Positions 27,352 to 35,489 of a stretch of 64,000 nt of DNA are shown one piece after another. This stretch comes from Saccharothrix algeriensis. GTDB taxonomy: Bacteria; Actinomycetota; Actinomycetes; Mycobacteriales; Pseudonocardiaceae. Both the position numbers and the translations under genes were made by a program. Under the pieces are notes generated by a model. The model was not told the origin of the DNA, did not search any database, and saw only the letters and a list, made by a program, of their open reading frames with translations. Each line of letters starts with the position of its first letter. The stretch's first letter is position 1. The DNA lies in NCBI RefSeq assembly GCF_016907655.1, contig NZ_JAFBCL010000001.1:992001-1056000 (forward strand), given 5' to 3'.

Positions 27352-27597
27352 ATGGCTGACCAACGACCCCGTTCCGAGCAGCAGGAGGAGCTGGACCGCG
27401 GCACACCGGTCGGCGACTCGGTCGACGAGTCGGTGAACGACGCCGGAGGGGACGGCACGAGCGGGCCTCAGTTCACTCGCCCGGAGGATGCCGGCACGTC
27501 CCGGGACGAGGAGCCGACCGAGATCGCCGAGGCCGCGGGCCTGGACTACACCGCCGGGCCGGAGGAACGCGCGATGCGCGTCGAGGACGGCGGCTGA
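27352..27597 (+). CDS. Small acidic, probably disordered protein
   Basis: 81 aa from ATG 27352, behind GAGAGGAGCGAC. Composition is dominated by Asp, Glu, Gly, Arg and Pro with no hydrophobic core, and it ends DYTAGPEERAMRVEDGG. Small conserved-looking proteins like this occur in actinomycetes without assigned function. It is convergent with the cation exchanger gene, nine bases away. Confidence 0.6.
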   Translation: MADQRPRSEQQEELDRGTPVGDSVDESVNDAGGDGTSGPQFTRPEDAGTSRDEEPTEIAEAAGLDYTAGPEERAMRVEDGG

Positions 27598-27606
27598 CCC
27601 CGGCGC

Positions 27607-28968
27607 TCACCCGTGGTGGCCCGGCGGGCGGCGGACCAGTTCCGCGAACGGCGTGACCAGGCCGTCGCGGGCGGTCCGGGCGAAGTCGCGGCGGTGGCGG
27701 GCGAACTGGAGCAGCGCCAGCGCCCCGTACACCGCCGACAGCACGATGATCACCACCCGGTTGCCCTCGGCGGGCAGCGTCAGGCTCGCCGTGAACTGCA
27801 CCGCGAACAGCACCACCAGGGTGATCGCGCCGATGCTGGTCAGCGCCAGGTCGGCCAGGATCGCGACCGCGAACAGCGACTGCGCGGCGGTGATCAGCAG
27901 TTCGAGGCGCTGGTGGCCGTCCAGCGGCAGGCCGTGCGTGGTGCCGGCGGACAGCGCGAACACGATCGGGATGGTGCCGACCAGCAGCGTCCACTGGTTG
28001 ACCTTGCTGGACAGCAGGGTGCCCAGCGACTCCGACGCCTTGAGCCGCGCGGCGAACAGGCAGGCGACGATCAGCTCCGGCGACTCGCTGGCCAGCGGCG
28101 CGATCCACTGCACGAGCAGGAACTCGTCCACCCCGAGCCGGGCGCCGGTGCCGACCAGGTTCTCCGCGAAGTGCTCGGCGGTGGTCAGGATGACCAGCCC
28201 GGCGACCGCGAACAGGCCGATCACCAGGCTCCGGCGGGCGCGGGCCGGTTTGCCGCCCACCCAGGCCGAGACGCCCGCCAGGTCGGGCTCCTCCGCCGGG
28301 GCCTTGGACAGCCGCCACGCGTACGCGGCGAAGATCGCGACGAACACCGCGGCGTCGACGAGGGTCAGCGAGGAGCGCAGCGGCAGGGTCAGCGAGTACA
28401 GCGTCGCCACGCCGAGGAACACCACGTCGGCCGACATGGCCGGGGCCAGCGCCACGCGCCCCGGCCGGGCGGAGTCGCTGCGCCGGCGCGCCCGCACCGC
28501 CGCCACGCTGGCCACCAGCACCACCAGCGGCCAGCCCACCCCGACCAGGATGCGGTTGGCCCCGGTCATGTTGGCCAGCGCGAGCGAGCACGGGTTCACC
28601 CCGCCGGGCTGCCCGCAACTGCCCTGCTCGGCGTACTGCTGCCCGGCCTGGAAGGTGAACACCAGGTCCACCGCGTACTCCGGCAGGACCGCGAGCACCG
28701 CCAGCAGGGCGATCGCGAGCCCCGCGCCGATGTCCACCTGCGCCGCCTCGGCCGCCCACGACAGCAGGAAGGCCGCGCCGACGATGGCCGCCCCGAACAC
28801 GGCGGCGGCCACCGGCGGCTCCAGGTGCGGGTGCGGCAGGCCCAGGTAGTCGGCGGCCCCGAGCAGCGCGCCGGGCGCCACCACGGCCACCGCCCACCAC
28901 AGCCGGGCGACCACCCCCGACCGGGGCGGCACGGCGGCGGACGTCGACGAGCCCGGTTTGTCGCGCAT
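27607..28968 (-). CDS. Sodium/calcium exchanger family membrane protein
   Basis: 453 aa from ATG 28968. The two inverted alpha-repeats of the CaCA superfamily are visible: AIALLAVLAVLPEYAVDLVFTFQAG with ALANMTGANRILVGVGWPLVVL, and VQWIAPLASESPELIVACLFAARLKASESLGTLLSSKVNQWTLLVG. The acidic residues in LPEY and SESPE are the expected ion ligands. A cytoplasmic loop of about 60 residues separates the halves, with about ten TM helices in total. It exchanges Ca2+ for Na+ or H+; which is unknown. Confidence 0.88.
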   Translation of the reverse strand: MRDKPGSSTSAAVPPRSGVVARLWWAVAVVAPGALLGAADYLGLPHPHLEPPVAAAVFGAAIVGAAFLLSWAAEAAQVDIGAGLAIALLAVLAVLPEYAVDLVFTFQAGQQYAEQGSCGQPGGVNPCSLALANMTGANRILVGVGWPLVVLVASVAAVRARRRSDSARPGRVALAPAMSADVVFLGVATLYSLTLPLRSSLTLVDAAVFVAIFAAYAWRLSKAPAEEPDLAGVSAWVGGKPARARRSLVIGLFAVAGLVILTTAEHFAENLVGTGARLGVDEFLLVQWIAPLASESPELIVACLFAARLKASESLGTLLSSKVNQWTLLVGTIPIVFALSAGTTHGLPLDGHQRLELLITAAQSLFAVAILADLALTSIGAITLVVLFAVQFTASLTLPAEGNRVVIIVLSAVYGALALLQFARHRRDFARTARDGLVTPFAELVRRPPGHHG

Positions 28969-29085
28969 GGTCCGTGGTGTTCCCCTGCGACGGCCCGATG
29001 ATGCGGCGCGCCGCCCACTCACCCGGTGGAACCACCGGCGCCGACTCGCCCCTCACGCGGGCCCCCGATCGTGCAGGGTGGTGCC

Positions 29086-29895
29086 ATGACCTCACCCGAC
29101 CAGCCCGCGGAGGTGCCCGCGCGGCCCCCGGGATCGTCCGACCTGCCCCCGGTGGCCGCTCCACCGGCGCGGCGGCGCGCTCGCGGCTGGTGGCTGCTGG
29201 GCGTGTTCCTCGTCGCCGAGGTGGTGATGGTGCTGGCGGCCGTGCTGGTGCTGGTGCCGTTCGCCGCGGCCGACCCGGACCTGCTGGAGGGCAGGCTGCC
29301 GCCGTGGCCGCTGCTGGCCCTGCTGGTGGTGCCGACCGCGGTGGCGGCGCTGGCCGCCGCGGGCGGGACGGCGCTGCTGGGCGGTGGTCCGCGAGCGGGC
29401 CGGGTGCGGCGGGAGCTGGCGCTCCGCTGGGACCTGCGGGACGCGGGCAGGGGGCTGGTGTTCGGGGCCGGCGGCCTGCTGCTGACCATCCCCGCCGCCG
29501 CGCTGTGGGCGGCGTGGGTCGGGGGCGACGCGAACTCGGCGGTGGGTGACGCGTTCGCCGGGCGGCAGTTGGGGCCGGTGGCCGCGGGCGTCGCGTTCCT
29601 GGCCGTGTGGCTGCTCGCGCCGCTGGGAGAGGAGGTGCTGTTCCGCGGTGTGCTGTGGCGGGCGCTGGAGCACTGGGGCTGGAACCGGTGGGTGGTGTTC
29701 GCCGTGACCACCGTGGTGTTCTCGGTGGCGCACCTGGAGCTGGTGCGCACGCCGCTGCTGCTGGTGCTGTCGGTGCCGATCGGGTTGGCCCGGGTGTTCA
29801 CCGGCAACCTGCTGGCGTCGATCGTCGCGCACCAGGTCAACAACTTCCTGCCCGCCGTGGCGGTCCTGCTCACCACGACCGGCGTGCTGGGGTGA
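29086..29895 (+). CDS. CPBP-family intramembrane metalloprotease
   Basis: 269 aa from ATG 29086. A Pro-rich cytosolic N-terminus, then about seven helices. The ABI/CAAX-protease motifs are present in order: LLAPLGEEVLFRGVLWRALEHWGW (EExxxR), VVFSVAHLELVR and NLLASIVAHQVNNFLPA (HxxxN). Family members cleave membrane or prenylated proteins, and some bacterial ones process or protect against bacteriocins. No peptide gene is next to it. Divergent from the exchanger, 117 bp between starts. Confidence 0.9.
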   Translation: MTSPDQPAEVPARPPGSSDLPPVAAPPARRRARGWWLLGVFLVAEVVMVLAAVLVLVPFAAADPDLLEGRLPPWPLLALLVVPTAVAALAAAGGTALLGGGPRAGRVRRELALRWDLRDAGRGLVFGAGGLLLTIPAAALWAAWVGGDANSAVGDAFAGRQLGPVAAGVAFLAVWLLAPLGEEVLFRGVLWRALEHWGWNRWVVFAVTTVVFSVAHLELVRTPLLLVLSVPIGLARVFTGNLLASIVAHQVNNFLPAVAVLLTTTGVLG

Positions 29896-29983
29896 GCGCC
29901 GCGTCATATCGATTGCGGCGGGGGCGGTCCTTCACCGACCATTGCGCGCACTGACCGGTCGGCGCGATCAAGGGGAGAACGGC

Positions 29984-30328
29984 ATGGCGGAGCACACCTA
30001 CCGGGTCATGGTGCGCGGCCGGTTCGCCGACCTGGACGACGCCGGGCGCGCGCGGCTGCTGGCGGCGGTCGACCGGCACGGCGTGCTGGTCAACGGCTTC
30101 TCCGAGGAGGGCGCGCTGTCCTACGACCGGGGCCTGGACTTCTTCAGCTTCCGCGTGCAGCTGCGCGCCGAGGTCGAGGCGACCGACCGGGCGGTGTGCG
30201 ATCGGGCGCTCGCCCTGGCCGCCGAGGCGGTCGAGCGGTACGGGGTGGACTTCCGCGACCTGCGCGCCTCGGCCACCGACATGGACCTGATCAAGGTCCG
30301 GCGGCCCAGGGGCGCGGCCAGGAGCTGA
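29984..30328 (+). CDS. DUF6204-like hypothetical protein
   Basis: 114 aa from ATG 29984 with AAGGGGAG upstream. It reads TYRVMVRGRFADLDDAGRARLLAAV, then ALSYDRGLDFFSFRVQL and ALALAAEAVERYGVDFRDLRASATDM, a compact alpha/beta protein resembling DUF6204 of actinomycetes (family from memory). No motif indicates an activity. Stands alone; the 15-bp tandem repeats start 68 bp after its stop. Confidence 0.75.
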   Translation: MAEHTYRVMVRGRFADLDDAGRARLLAAVDRHGVLVNGFSEEGALSYDRGLDFFSFRVQLRAEVEATDRAVCDRALALAAEAVERYGVDFRDLRASATDMDLIKVRRPRGAARS

Positions 30329-30395
30329 CGCGGCGGGGTGCGGGCGCGGGCCGCGGGGACCTGCGGGGCCGGAGGCGTGCGCGGCCCTGCGAGGC

Positions 30396-30470
30396 GCGGG
30401 CCTGCGGAACGCGACCCTGCGGGACGCGGGCCTACAGGACGCGGGCCTACGGGACGCGGGCCTCGGTCCA
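30396..30470 (+). repeat. 15-bp tandem repeat overlapping a stop codon
   Basis: Five units of 15 bp (GCGGGCCTACGGGAC type; 30396, 30411, 30426, 30441, 30456). The array straddles the 3' end of the minus-strand kinase gene: its TAG stop (30447-30449) is part of the fourth unit and the last residues, EARVP, are encoded by the repeat. Earlier units repeat the same stop in frame. Confidence 0.88.
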
Positions 30471-31001
30471 GGCGCGGTCGAGGATTTCGGCGACCGTCTC
30501 GTCCGGCGTCTGCTCCGAGGTGTCCAGCCAGAGCCCCAGGCGCGGCGTGCCGTGGCGCAGCACGTCGTCCAGCGCGGCGGCGGTCCACTCGTCGTAGGCG
30601 TGCTTCGCGCGGGCGGCCTCCCGCTCGGCGATCGCCCGCAGCCCCGGCGCGAGCACCACCACCAGCAGCGGCCTGGACCGGATCAGCCCGACCACCTCGG
30701 CGAGGTGCGGGCCGAGGACCACGTCCTGGGCCACGACGGTGAAGCCCGCCTCGCGGTAGGCGTCGGCCGTGGCGGCCGTGAGCCGGTGGCGCAGCCGCAG
30801 CTGCCGCACCGCCTCCTCGGACGGGTCGGGGGTCATGTCCTCCCGACCGCCGACCACCATGCGCCGGAACACGTCGCCGCGCAGGTGCACCGAACGGGGC
30901 AGCCGTTCGGCCAGCAGCTGGGCCACCGTCGACTTCCCGGCCGCCTGGACGCCCGTGACGAGGACGACGGCCGGGTCCCGCTCGGCGGGCCCCGACCTCA
31001 C
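30447..31001 (-). CDS. P-loop nucleotide kinase / phosphotransferase-like AAA protein
   Basis: 184 aa from GTG 31001, which overlaps the upstream gene's stop (GTGA). Walker A is GVQAAGKSTVAQLLAERL at residues about 16-33, followed by VHLRGDVFRRMVVGG and FTVVAQDVVLGPHL, an arrangement like chloramphenicol phosphotransferase/zeta-like small-molecule kinases. It probably phosphorylates a small metabolite or antibiotic using ATP; the substrate cannot be inferred. No antitoxin-like partner, so a toxin role is unlikely. Confidence 0.8.
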   Translation of the reverse strand: MRSGPAERDPAVVLVTGVQAAGKSTVAQLLAERLPRSVHLRGDVFRRMVVGGREDMTPDPSEEAVRQLRLRHRLTAATADAYREAGFTVVAQDVVLGPHLAEVVGLIRSRPLLVVVLAPGLRAIAEREAARAKHAYDEWTAAALDDVLRHGTPRLGLWLDTSEQTPDETVAEILDRAWTEARVP

Positions 31002-31426
31002 CGGGCGGCCGACGGCGGTTCCTGGAACAGCATCACCGGGATGTCGCGGGCCTCCCGCCGCGCACCGCCGTCCGCGCGGTCGAAGGAGGCGGCGGTCAGC
31101 GCGATCTCCGGCGCCTCGGGCACTTCGACGGGCTGCGGCTCGGGCGCTTCGAGCGTGGCCTTGGCGGGAGCGGTCGGCGTGAGGTGCTGCTGGGCCTGGT
31201 TGACCCACAGCAGCCACATGACCTCGTCGCGGTGGCCGCGGAACTCGGCCTTCAGCCCCGCCAGGGCGCCCCGCACGCGCGCGGCGAGCACCTGGTCCTC
31301 CCCCACGACCTCCCAGACGGCCCGGGCCCGCGCGTCGTGGGCCTTCACGGTCAGCCGCACCTGCTCCGCCAACTCCCCGGTCGACAGGGTCGACCAGACC
31401 GCCGCGGTCTTTCGAGCTTGATTCAC
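30998..31426 (-). CDS. Hypothetical protein coupled to the P-loop kinase
   Basis: 142 aa from GTG 31426. The N-terminal half is helical (NQARKTAAVWSTLSTGELAEQVRLTVKAHDARARAVWEVVGED, LKAEFRGHRDEVMWLLWVNQAQQHL). The second half is Pro/Ala/Glu-rich, with a final MLFQEPPSAAR. No family that I recognise and no signal peptide. The stop overlaps the GTG of the kinase gene, so the two are made together and may work together. Confidence 0.65.
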   Translation of the reverse strand: MNQARKTAAVWSTLSTGELAEQVRLTVKAHDARARAVWEVVGEDQVLAARVRGALAGLKAEFRGHRDEVMWLLWVNQAQQHLTPTAPAKATLEAPEPQPVEVPEAPEIALTAASFDRADGGARREARDIPVMLFQEPPSAAR

Positions 31427-31651
31427 GCCGCCATTTTCGCCGATGTCCGGTCGAATTCCGGGCAGGACGCGAAGTAATCCATATCTCGTTTCACAATGCG
31501 GACGGCCGGTGGGCGACGGGACCACCGGCGGCCGGTGGTCCGGTCGACCGGCCGGGGCCAGGGACGGGAGGGCGACCGCCGCGGTGGGGAACGGCCGGCC
31601 GCCCGCGCCGCCCCCTCGGCACCCGCCCGCGCGGACCACCGCCGGGAGCGG

Positions 31652-32392
31652 TCAGAGGTCCAGCTCGGGGTCCTCGGCCACCGACCGCAGCGGGGTCAGC
31701 GTCGGGTGGCCCTCGGCCAGCAGCGCGGCGTCGCTGCCCGGCGGCAGCTCGCCCTCCACGAAGACCGCGTTGAGGCTGATCGAGCCGTCGTCGGTCTCCT
31801 GGATCAGGCTGCGCACCGCGCCGAACTCGGCCAGGCCCGCCCGGCGCGGCGCGCCGACCTCGGCGGCGTTGGGCACGTTGAGGTTGAGCGTCGTGCCCGG
31901 CGGCAGCGCGGCGAGCCGGTCGAACAGGCTCGCCGCCACCGCGACGGCGGTGTCCCAGTGGTGCTCGACGACCCCGTCCAGCCCCACGTCGAGGGAGACC
32001 GCCATCGCGCGCGCGCCGTTGATGGACGCGGTCAGCGCGGCGCCCACGGTGCCGGAGTGCAGCACGGCGCGGCCGACGTTCGCGCCCCGGTTCACGCCCG
32101 AGAGCACGATGTCGGGCGCGTCGCCGAACGCGCCCTGGGACGCCACCAGGGCGATCAGCCCCGGGTGCGCGGAGACCGCGTAGCCCGCCACGCCCGGCAG
32201 CCCCGGCAGCTCCCGGCGCTCGACCCGCACCCGCCGCTCGTCGCCGGCGGCCGTCAGGCCCGCGCTGGTGCCGCTGGACTCCCCGGCGGGCGCGGCGACC
32301 ACCGTCGCCCACCCGTGGTCCACCGCACCGCGGGCCAGGGCCGCCAGCCCCGGCGAGTCGATGCCGTCGTCGTTGGTGATGAGCACCCTCAC
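31652..32392 (-). CDS. surE: 5'/3'-nucleotidase SurE
   Basis: 246 aa from GTG 32392. The metal-binding opening MRVLITNDDGIDSPGL with Asp8-Asp9, SSGTSAGLT and LSGVNRGANVGRAVLHSGTVGAALTA are the defining SurE motifs. The enzyme dephosphorylates nucleoside monophosphates (and short polyphosphate) with a divalent metal. It is coupled to the preceding sugar-kinase gene by a GTGA overlap at 32389-32392. Confidence 0.95.
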   Translation of the reverse strand: MRVLITNDDGIDSPGLAALARGAVDHGWATVVAAPAGESSGTSAGLTAAGDERRVRVERRELPGLPGVAGYAVSAHPGLIALVASQGAFGDAPDIVLSGVNRGANVGRAVLHSGTVGAALTASINGARAMAVSLDVGLDGVVEHHWDTAVAVAASLFDRLAALPPGTTLNLNVPNAAEVGAPRRAGLAEFGAVRSLIQETDDGSISLNAVFVEGELPPGSDAALLAEGHPTLTPLRSVAEDPELDL

Positions 32393-33315
32393 CTGTCGTC
32401 CTCCCACCGCTCCAGTCGCACGCGGCCGACCAGCTCGCGCACCACGTCACCGCTGCCCGAGCCCAGCCCGTGCCGCATGACGTTCACCGCGCCGGCCGCC
32501 GCGCCCAGCTTCAAAGAGTCCAGAGTGGACAAACCCTGGGCCAGCCCGGCGGCCAGGCCCGCGGTCATCGAGTCACCACCGCCCTTCGTGTCCACAGTGG
32601 ACAGCTTAGGCGACGCGACGAGGTAGAACCCGCCGTCGACCAGCGCCAGCGTGTCGTCGGCGGCGCGCGACACCACGACCGCGCCGACACCCGACGACGT
32701 CAACCGCTCGCAGGCGGTCGCCAGGTCGGGCAGCGAGTCGGACTTCGCCAGCCCGTCGGACACCAGTTCCTCGTGGCTGACCTTCACCACCGCCGGCCCG
32801 CCCTCGACCGCCGCGGCGAGCCGCTCGCCGGACAGGTCGACCACGACCCGGCACCCGTTGCCGCCCAGGTCGCGGGCCAACCGCTCGTAGACCGAGTGCG
32901 GCACCGGCTCGTCGTCCGCGGCGGGCCCGCTGAGCACCGCCACCCCCGCCGACAACGCCTCCACGAGCGTCATCTCGTACAGGTCGTCCAACTCGTGCCG
33001 GGACAGCGGGTCCGCCGGCATCACCACCACCGGATCCCGCACGCCGTCCCGCCGGTCGTGCACGTACCCGCCGTTGCGCGCGGTCACGTCCCGCGCCTTC
33101 AACTCCACGTCGACCAGGTGCTTCAACACCCGTCCGGTCTCCCCGCCCAACGCCGCGCAGAGCACCACCTCGACACCCAGGGACTCGATCATCCGCGACT
33201 GCCACACCCCTTGCCCACCCGCGTGGATGTGGATGTCGGGCGCGCCGTCCAGCTCCTCCACCGTCACCGTCAACTGCGGGGACGGTGCGAACACCGCCAC
33301 TCGACCTGTCGTCAT
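32389..33315 (-). CDS. PfkB-family carbohydrate kinase
   Basis: 308 aa from ATG 33315; a TAACTG box ends six bases before it, as for a leaderless mRNA (an in-frame GTG at 33321 is the alternative). It has IHAGGQGVWQSRMIESLG (the GG substrate hinge) and the PfkB signature STVDTKGGGDSMTAGLAAGL with the catalytic Asp in GGGD. It phosphorylates a sugar or fructose phosphate; 1-phosphofructokinase-like features suggest a sugar phosphate. Two TCCANNGTGGA dyads (32519, 32591) lie inside it and force rare codons (ACT, TCT). In operon with surE. Confidence 0.88.
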   Translation of the reverse strand: MTTGRVAVFAPSPQLTVTVEELDGAPDIHIHAGGQGVWQSRMIESLGVEVVLCAALGGETGRVLKHLVDVELKARDVTARNGGYVHDRRDGVRDPVVVMPADPLSRHELDDLYEMTLVEALSAGVAVLSGPAADDEPVPHSVYERLARDLGGNGCRVVVDLSGERLAAAVEGGPAVVKVSHEELVSDGLAKSDSLPDLATACERLTSSGVGAVVVSRAADDTLALVDGGFYLVASPKLSTVDTKGGGDSMTAGLAAGLAQGLSTLDSLKLGAAAGAVNVMRHGLGSGSGDVVRELVGRVRLERWEDDR

Positions 33316-33427
33316 GGACACCAGTTACCCGTTTTGCCCGATTACCAACGCCCCGTTCCGCAGCCCCCCGAAGGCGCCCCGACCCGCCCGTCCCGGACGG
33401 GCCGCGGTCCGGCTAGTTTGGCGCTCC

Positions 33428-33880
33428 GTGGACAGCATCCAGGAACGCCTGTACCCCTCGTTGCCCTGCTTCGGCTGCGGCCACGCGAACCCCAACGGCC
33501 TGCGGCTGCGCAGCTACCCCGGCGACGACGGCGTGGTCACCGCTTCGTTCAAGCCCTGGCCGGAGCACGACAACGGGTTGGGGTTCCTCAACGGCGGCAT
33601 CATCTGCACGGTGCTGGACTGCCACAGCGCCGCCGCCGTCATGCTGGAGGCCGACCGGCAGGGCTGGAAGCCGCTGGGCGACGCGGCGCTGTCGTACGTC
33701 ACGGCCGGCCTGGACGTGCACTACCTCCGCCCTTCACCGCTGCACGAGGCGGTCGAGCTGCGCGCGTCGGTGCGGGAAGCCTCCGAACCGCAGATGACCG
33801 TCGACGTGCAACTGATCTGGGACGGCAAGGTCCGCGCCGAGGCAAGCGCCCTGTGGAAGCGCTGGCGCCCCCGCATTTAG
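33428..33880 (+). CDS. PaaI-family hotdog thioesterase
   Basis: 150 aa from GTG 33428, eight bases after TAGTTT (leaderless-type). LPCFGCGHANPNGLRLRSYPG, GFLNGGIICTVLDCHSAAAV and LDVHYLRPSPLHEAVELRASV are the hotdog-fold blocks of PaaI-type acyl-CoA thioesterases. The catalytic Asp and the helix following GG are at NGGIICTVLDCH. Likely a cytosolic CoA-thioester hydrolase, substrate unknown. Divergent from pfkB-surE. Repeat copy 2 begins 28 bp after the stop codon. Confidence 0.88.
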   Translation: MDSIQERLYPSLPCFGCGHANPNGLRLRSYPGDDGVVTASFKPWPEHDNGLGFLNGGIICTVLDCHSAAAVMLEADRQGWKPLGDAALSYVTAGLDVHYLRPSPLHEAVELRASVREASEPQMTVDVQLIWDGKVRAEASALWKRWRPRI

Positions 33881-33908
33881 AACACACCACGCTTCCACCT
33901 CGACCAAC

Positions 33909-34380
33909 GGCTTTTGCTTCTGGCTTTCGGCACGCCCCGTGCAGTCCGGTGTCTTCGTGTTCTCCCCGTATGGCCTGCCCGGAGGGCTACCATGCTTTCT
34001 TGGGGGGTGCAAGCACGCTTTTCGCTTGCACCCCCCAAGAAAGCATGGTCGTCTTTGACAGGTCATGCGGGGAGAACACGACCGCTCTTTCTTTTCATTC
34101 TCCTTGGCGGCCTGCCTGTCCGGCGAGGACTCTTTTAGTTTTTGATCTTAGATCGGTACAGCACCTAATATTTCCAGGCTCGGTGCGCGATCTTGGTAAG
34201 AAAAGCGGCCGAGAGGCCCCCAAGGAGAAGGGAAGTGCGTCGTGTTCTCCCCGTACGGCCTGCCGGAGGCAATCATGCCGAGCTGGGGGTGTCAAGCGGT
34301 GAAGCGTGCTTGACACCCCCAGCTCGGCATGATTGGGCTGCGCCCAGGCCGTACGGGGAGAACACGAGGCACACGGCTGC
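33909..34380 (-). repeat. Nested-palindrome element, copy 2 (inverted: modules B then A)
   Basis: Same architecture as copy 1 in reverse orientation. Module B (33955-34081): outer arms 33955-33977/34059-34081, perfect 25-bp hairpin 33990-34014/34024-34048. Module A (34240-34367): outer arms 34240-34262/34345-34367 (perfect), 26-bp hairpin 34272-34297/34308-34333 with a 10-base loop. The spacer is 158 bp. The A stem contains CATGCCGAGCTGGGGG where copy 1 has CATGTTTTCCGGGGGG, with both arms changed to match. Two 36-bp-type tandem units follow at about 34375-34446. Located between the convergent thioesterase gene and the hypothetical gene at 34511. Confidence 0.95.
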
Positions 34381-34510
34381 GCTGAAGCGCCGCCGCGCCG
34401 AGCGCGACCGAGGCGAAAGCTGAAGCGCCGCCGCGCGGAGCGCGGCCCACGCGCAAAGCCATGGGGAGCGCGGCTCGGTTAAGACTCGGCTCGGTCCGCC
34501 TCGACGCTGC

Positions 34511-34981
34511 TCAGCCCAAATGGCCGGCCAGCGCCTCGGCGATCGCGGCAGCGCTCACCCAACCGTCCGATTCCCGGGCCACCTGCTCGACGGTCACCAC
34601 CGCAGGTCCGGCAAGCGCGATTCCCGGACCGGCCGGGTAGATGCGCACGACAGTCGAACCGGGGCGCAGCGGGATCACCACCGGAGCGCCCGCCACCGAC
34701 CCCGCGACCGCCATCACCTGGTGGTCGTCCTCAGCGGGATCGACGCGGACCTGGTCGACTTCCGCCCGGATCCCCCGCGCGGCCAGGAGCGCGACCACCG
34801 CGTCCGCCAGGCCGTCGCTGATCGCGATCAGCCGGGCACGGCGGAGGATGTCGGTGTACCGCTCGCCCGGCGCGTGCTCCACGCCCCGGTCGTCCCGGAC
34901 GGGCGGGACGGTCGTGTCGAGGTCGGCGAAGCGGCTGCGCGCTTCCTGTTCGAGGCGCGCGGGATCGGCGGTCTTCGCCAC
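34511..34981 (-). CDS. Hypothetical protein
   Basis: 156 aa from GTG 34981, behind CAAGGAG. Begins [21 protein letters not shown]; the core reads [31 protein letters not shown] and [30 protein letters not shown], ending [23 protein letters not shown]. Soluble, alpha/beta, no family recognised. Monocistronic by position: repeat copy 2 lies on its 3' side and the YnfA leader is divergent. Confidence 0.65.
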   Translation of the reverse strand: MAKTADPARLEQEARSRFADLDTTVPPVRDDRGVEHAPGERYTDILRRARLIAISDGLADAVVALLAARGIRAEVDQVRVDPAEDDHQVMAVAGSVAGAPVVIPLRPGSTVVRIYPAGPGIALAGPAVVTVEQVARESDGWVSAAAIAEALAGHLG

Positions 34982-35109
34982 GGTCGGGGTGCTCCTTGCC
35001 TGGTCGTGCTTGCGGTGCGGACAGACCATACGTCGCCGGGCCGCAAAATTGCGGTTCGATCTACACCCGAACGGCCGATCACGCGCGTCCTGTTGCGTAC
35101 GGTCATGGC

Positions 35110-35160
35110 ATGACCACAGCAACGCGTCGCCGCCCCCTCCGGACGGCGGTCCGGCCATGA
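35110..35160 (+). CDS. Putative leader peptide of ynfA-like gene
   Basis: 16 codons, [16 protein letters not shown], from ATG 35110, seven bases after TACGGT (leaderless-type). Its TGA overlaps the ATG of the YnfA-like gene (ATGA at 35157-35160). The peptide is Arg-rich. It may deliver ribosomes to the downstream start, which lacks a clear ribosome site, or act as an attenuator. Seen only as sequence pattern. Confidence 0.4.
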   Translation: MTTATRRRPLRTAVRP

Positions 35161-35489
35161 CCGTCGCCCGTTCACTGGTGCTGTTCGCCCTCGCGGCGCT
35201 CGCCGAGATCGGCGGCGCGTGGCTGATCTGGCAGGGCGTGCGCGAGCACCGGGGTCTGCTGTGGATCGCCGCCGGCGTCGTCTCGCTCGGCGCGTACGGG
35301 TTCGTCGCGACCCTCCAGCCCGACGCCGACTTCGGCCGCATCCTCGCCGCCTACGGCGGGGTGTTCGTCGCCGGCTCCCTGGCCTGGGGCGTGGTGGTCG
35401 ACGAGTTCCACCCCGACCGGTGGGACTACCTCGGCGCGGCGATCTGCCTGCTGGGCGTGGCCGTGATCATGTACGCGCCCCGCGGCTGA
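35157..35489 (+). CDS. YnfA/UPF0060 small membrane protein
   Basis: 110 aa from ATG 35157. Four predicted helices and the family blocks [62 protein letters not shown] and [23 protein letters not shown]. YnfA is an SMR-like small multidrug transporter relative. Its last 23 bp overlap the 3' end of the convergent ABC gene. Confidence 0.93.
   Translation: MTVARSLVLFALAALAEIGGAWLIWQGVREHRGLLWIAAGVVSLGAYGFVATLQPDADFGRILAAYGGVFVAGSLAWGVVVDEFHPDRWDYLGAAICLLGVAVIMYAPRG

Noticed and set aside
30447..31426. P-loop kinase and hypothetical neighbour as a zeta-epsilon toxin-antitoxin pair
   Set aside because: The neighbour does not look like an epsilon antitoxin (142 aa with a Pro-rich tail), and the kinase resembles general small-molecule phosphotransferases.
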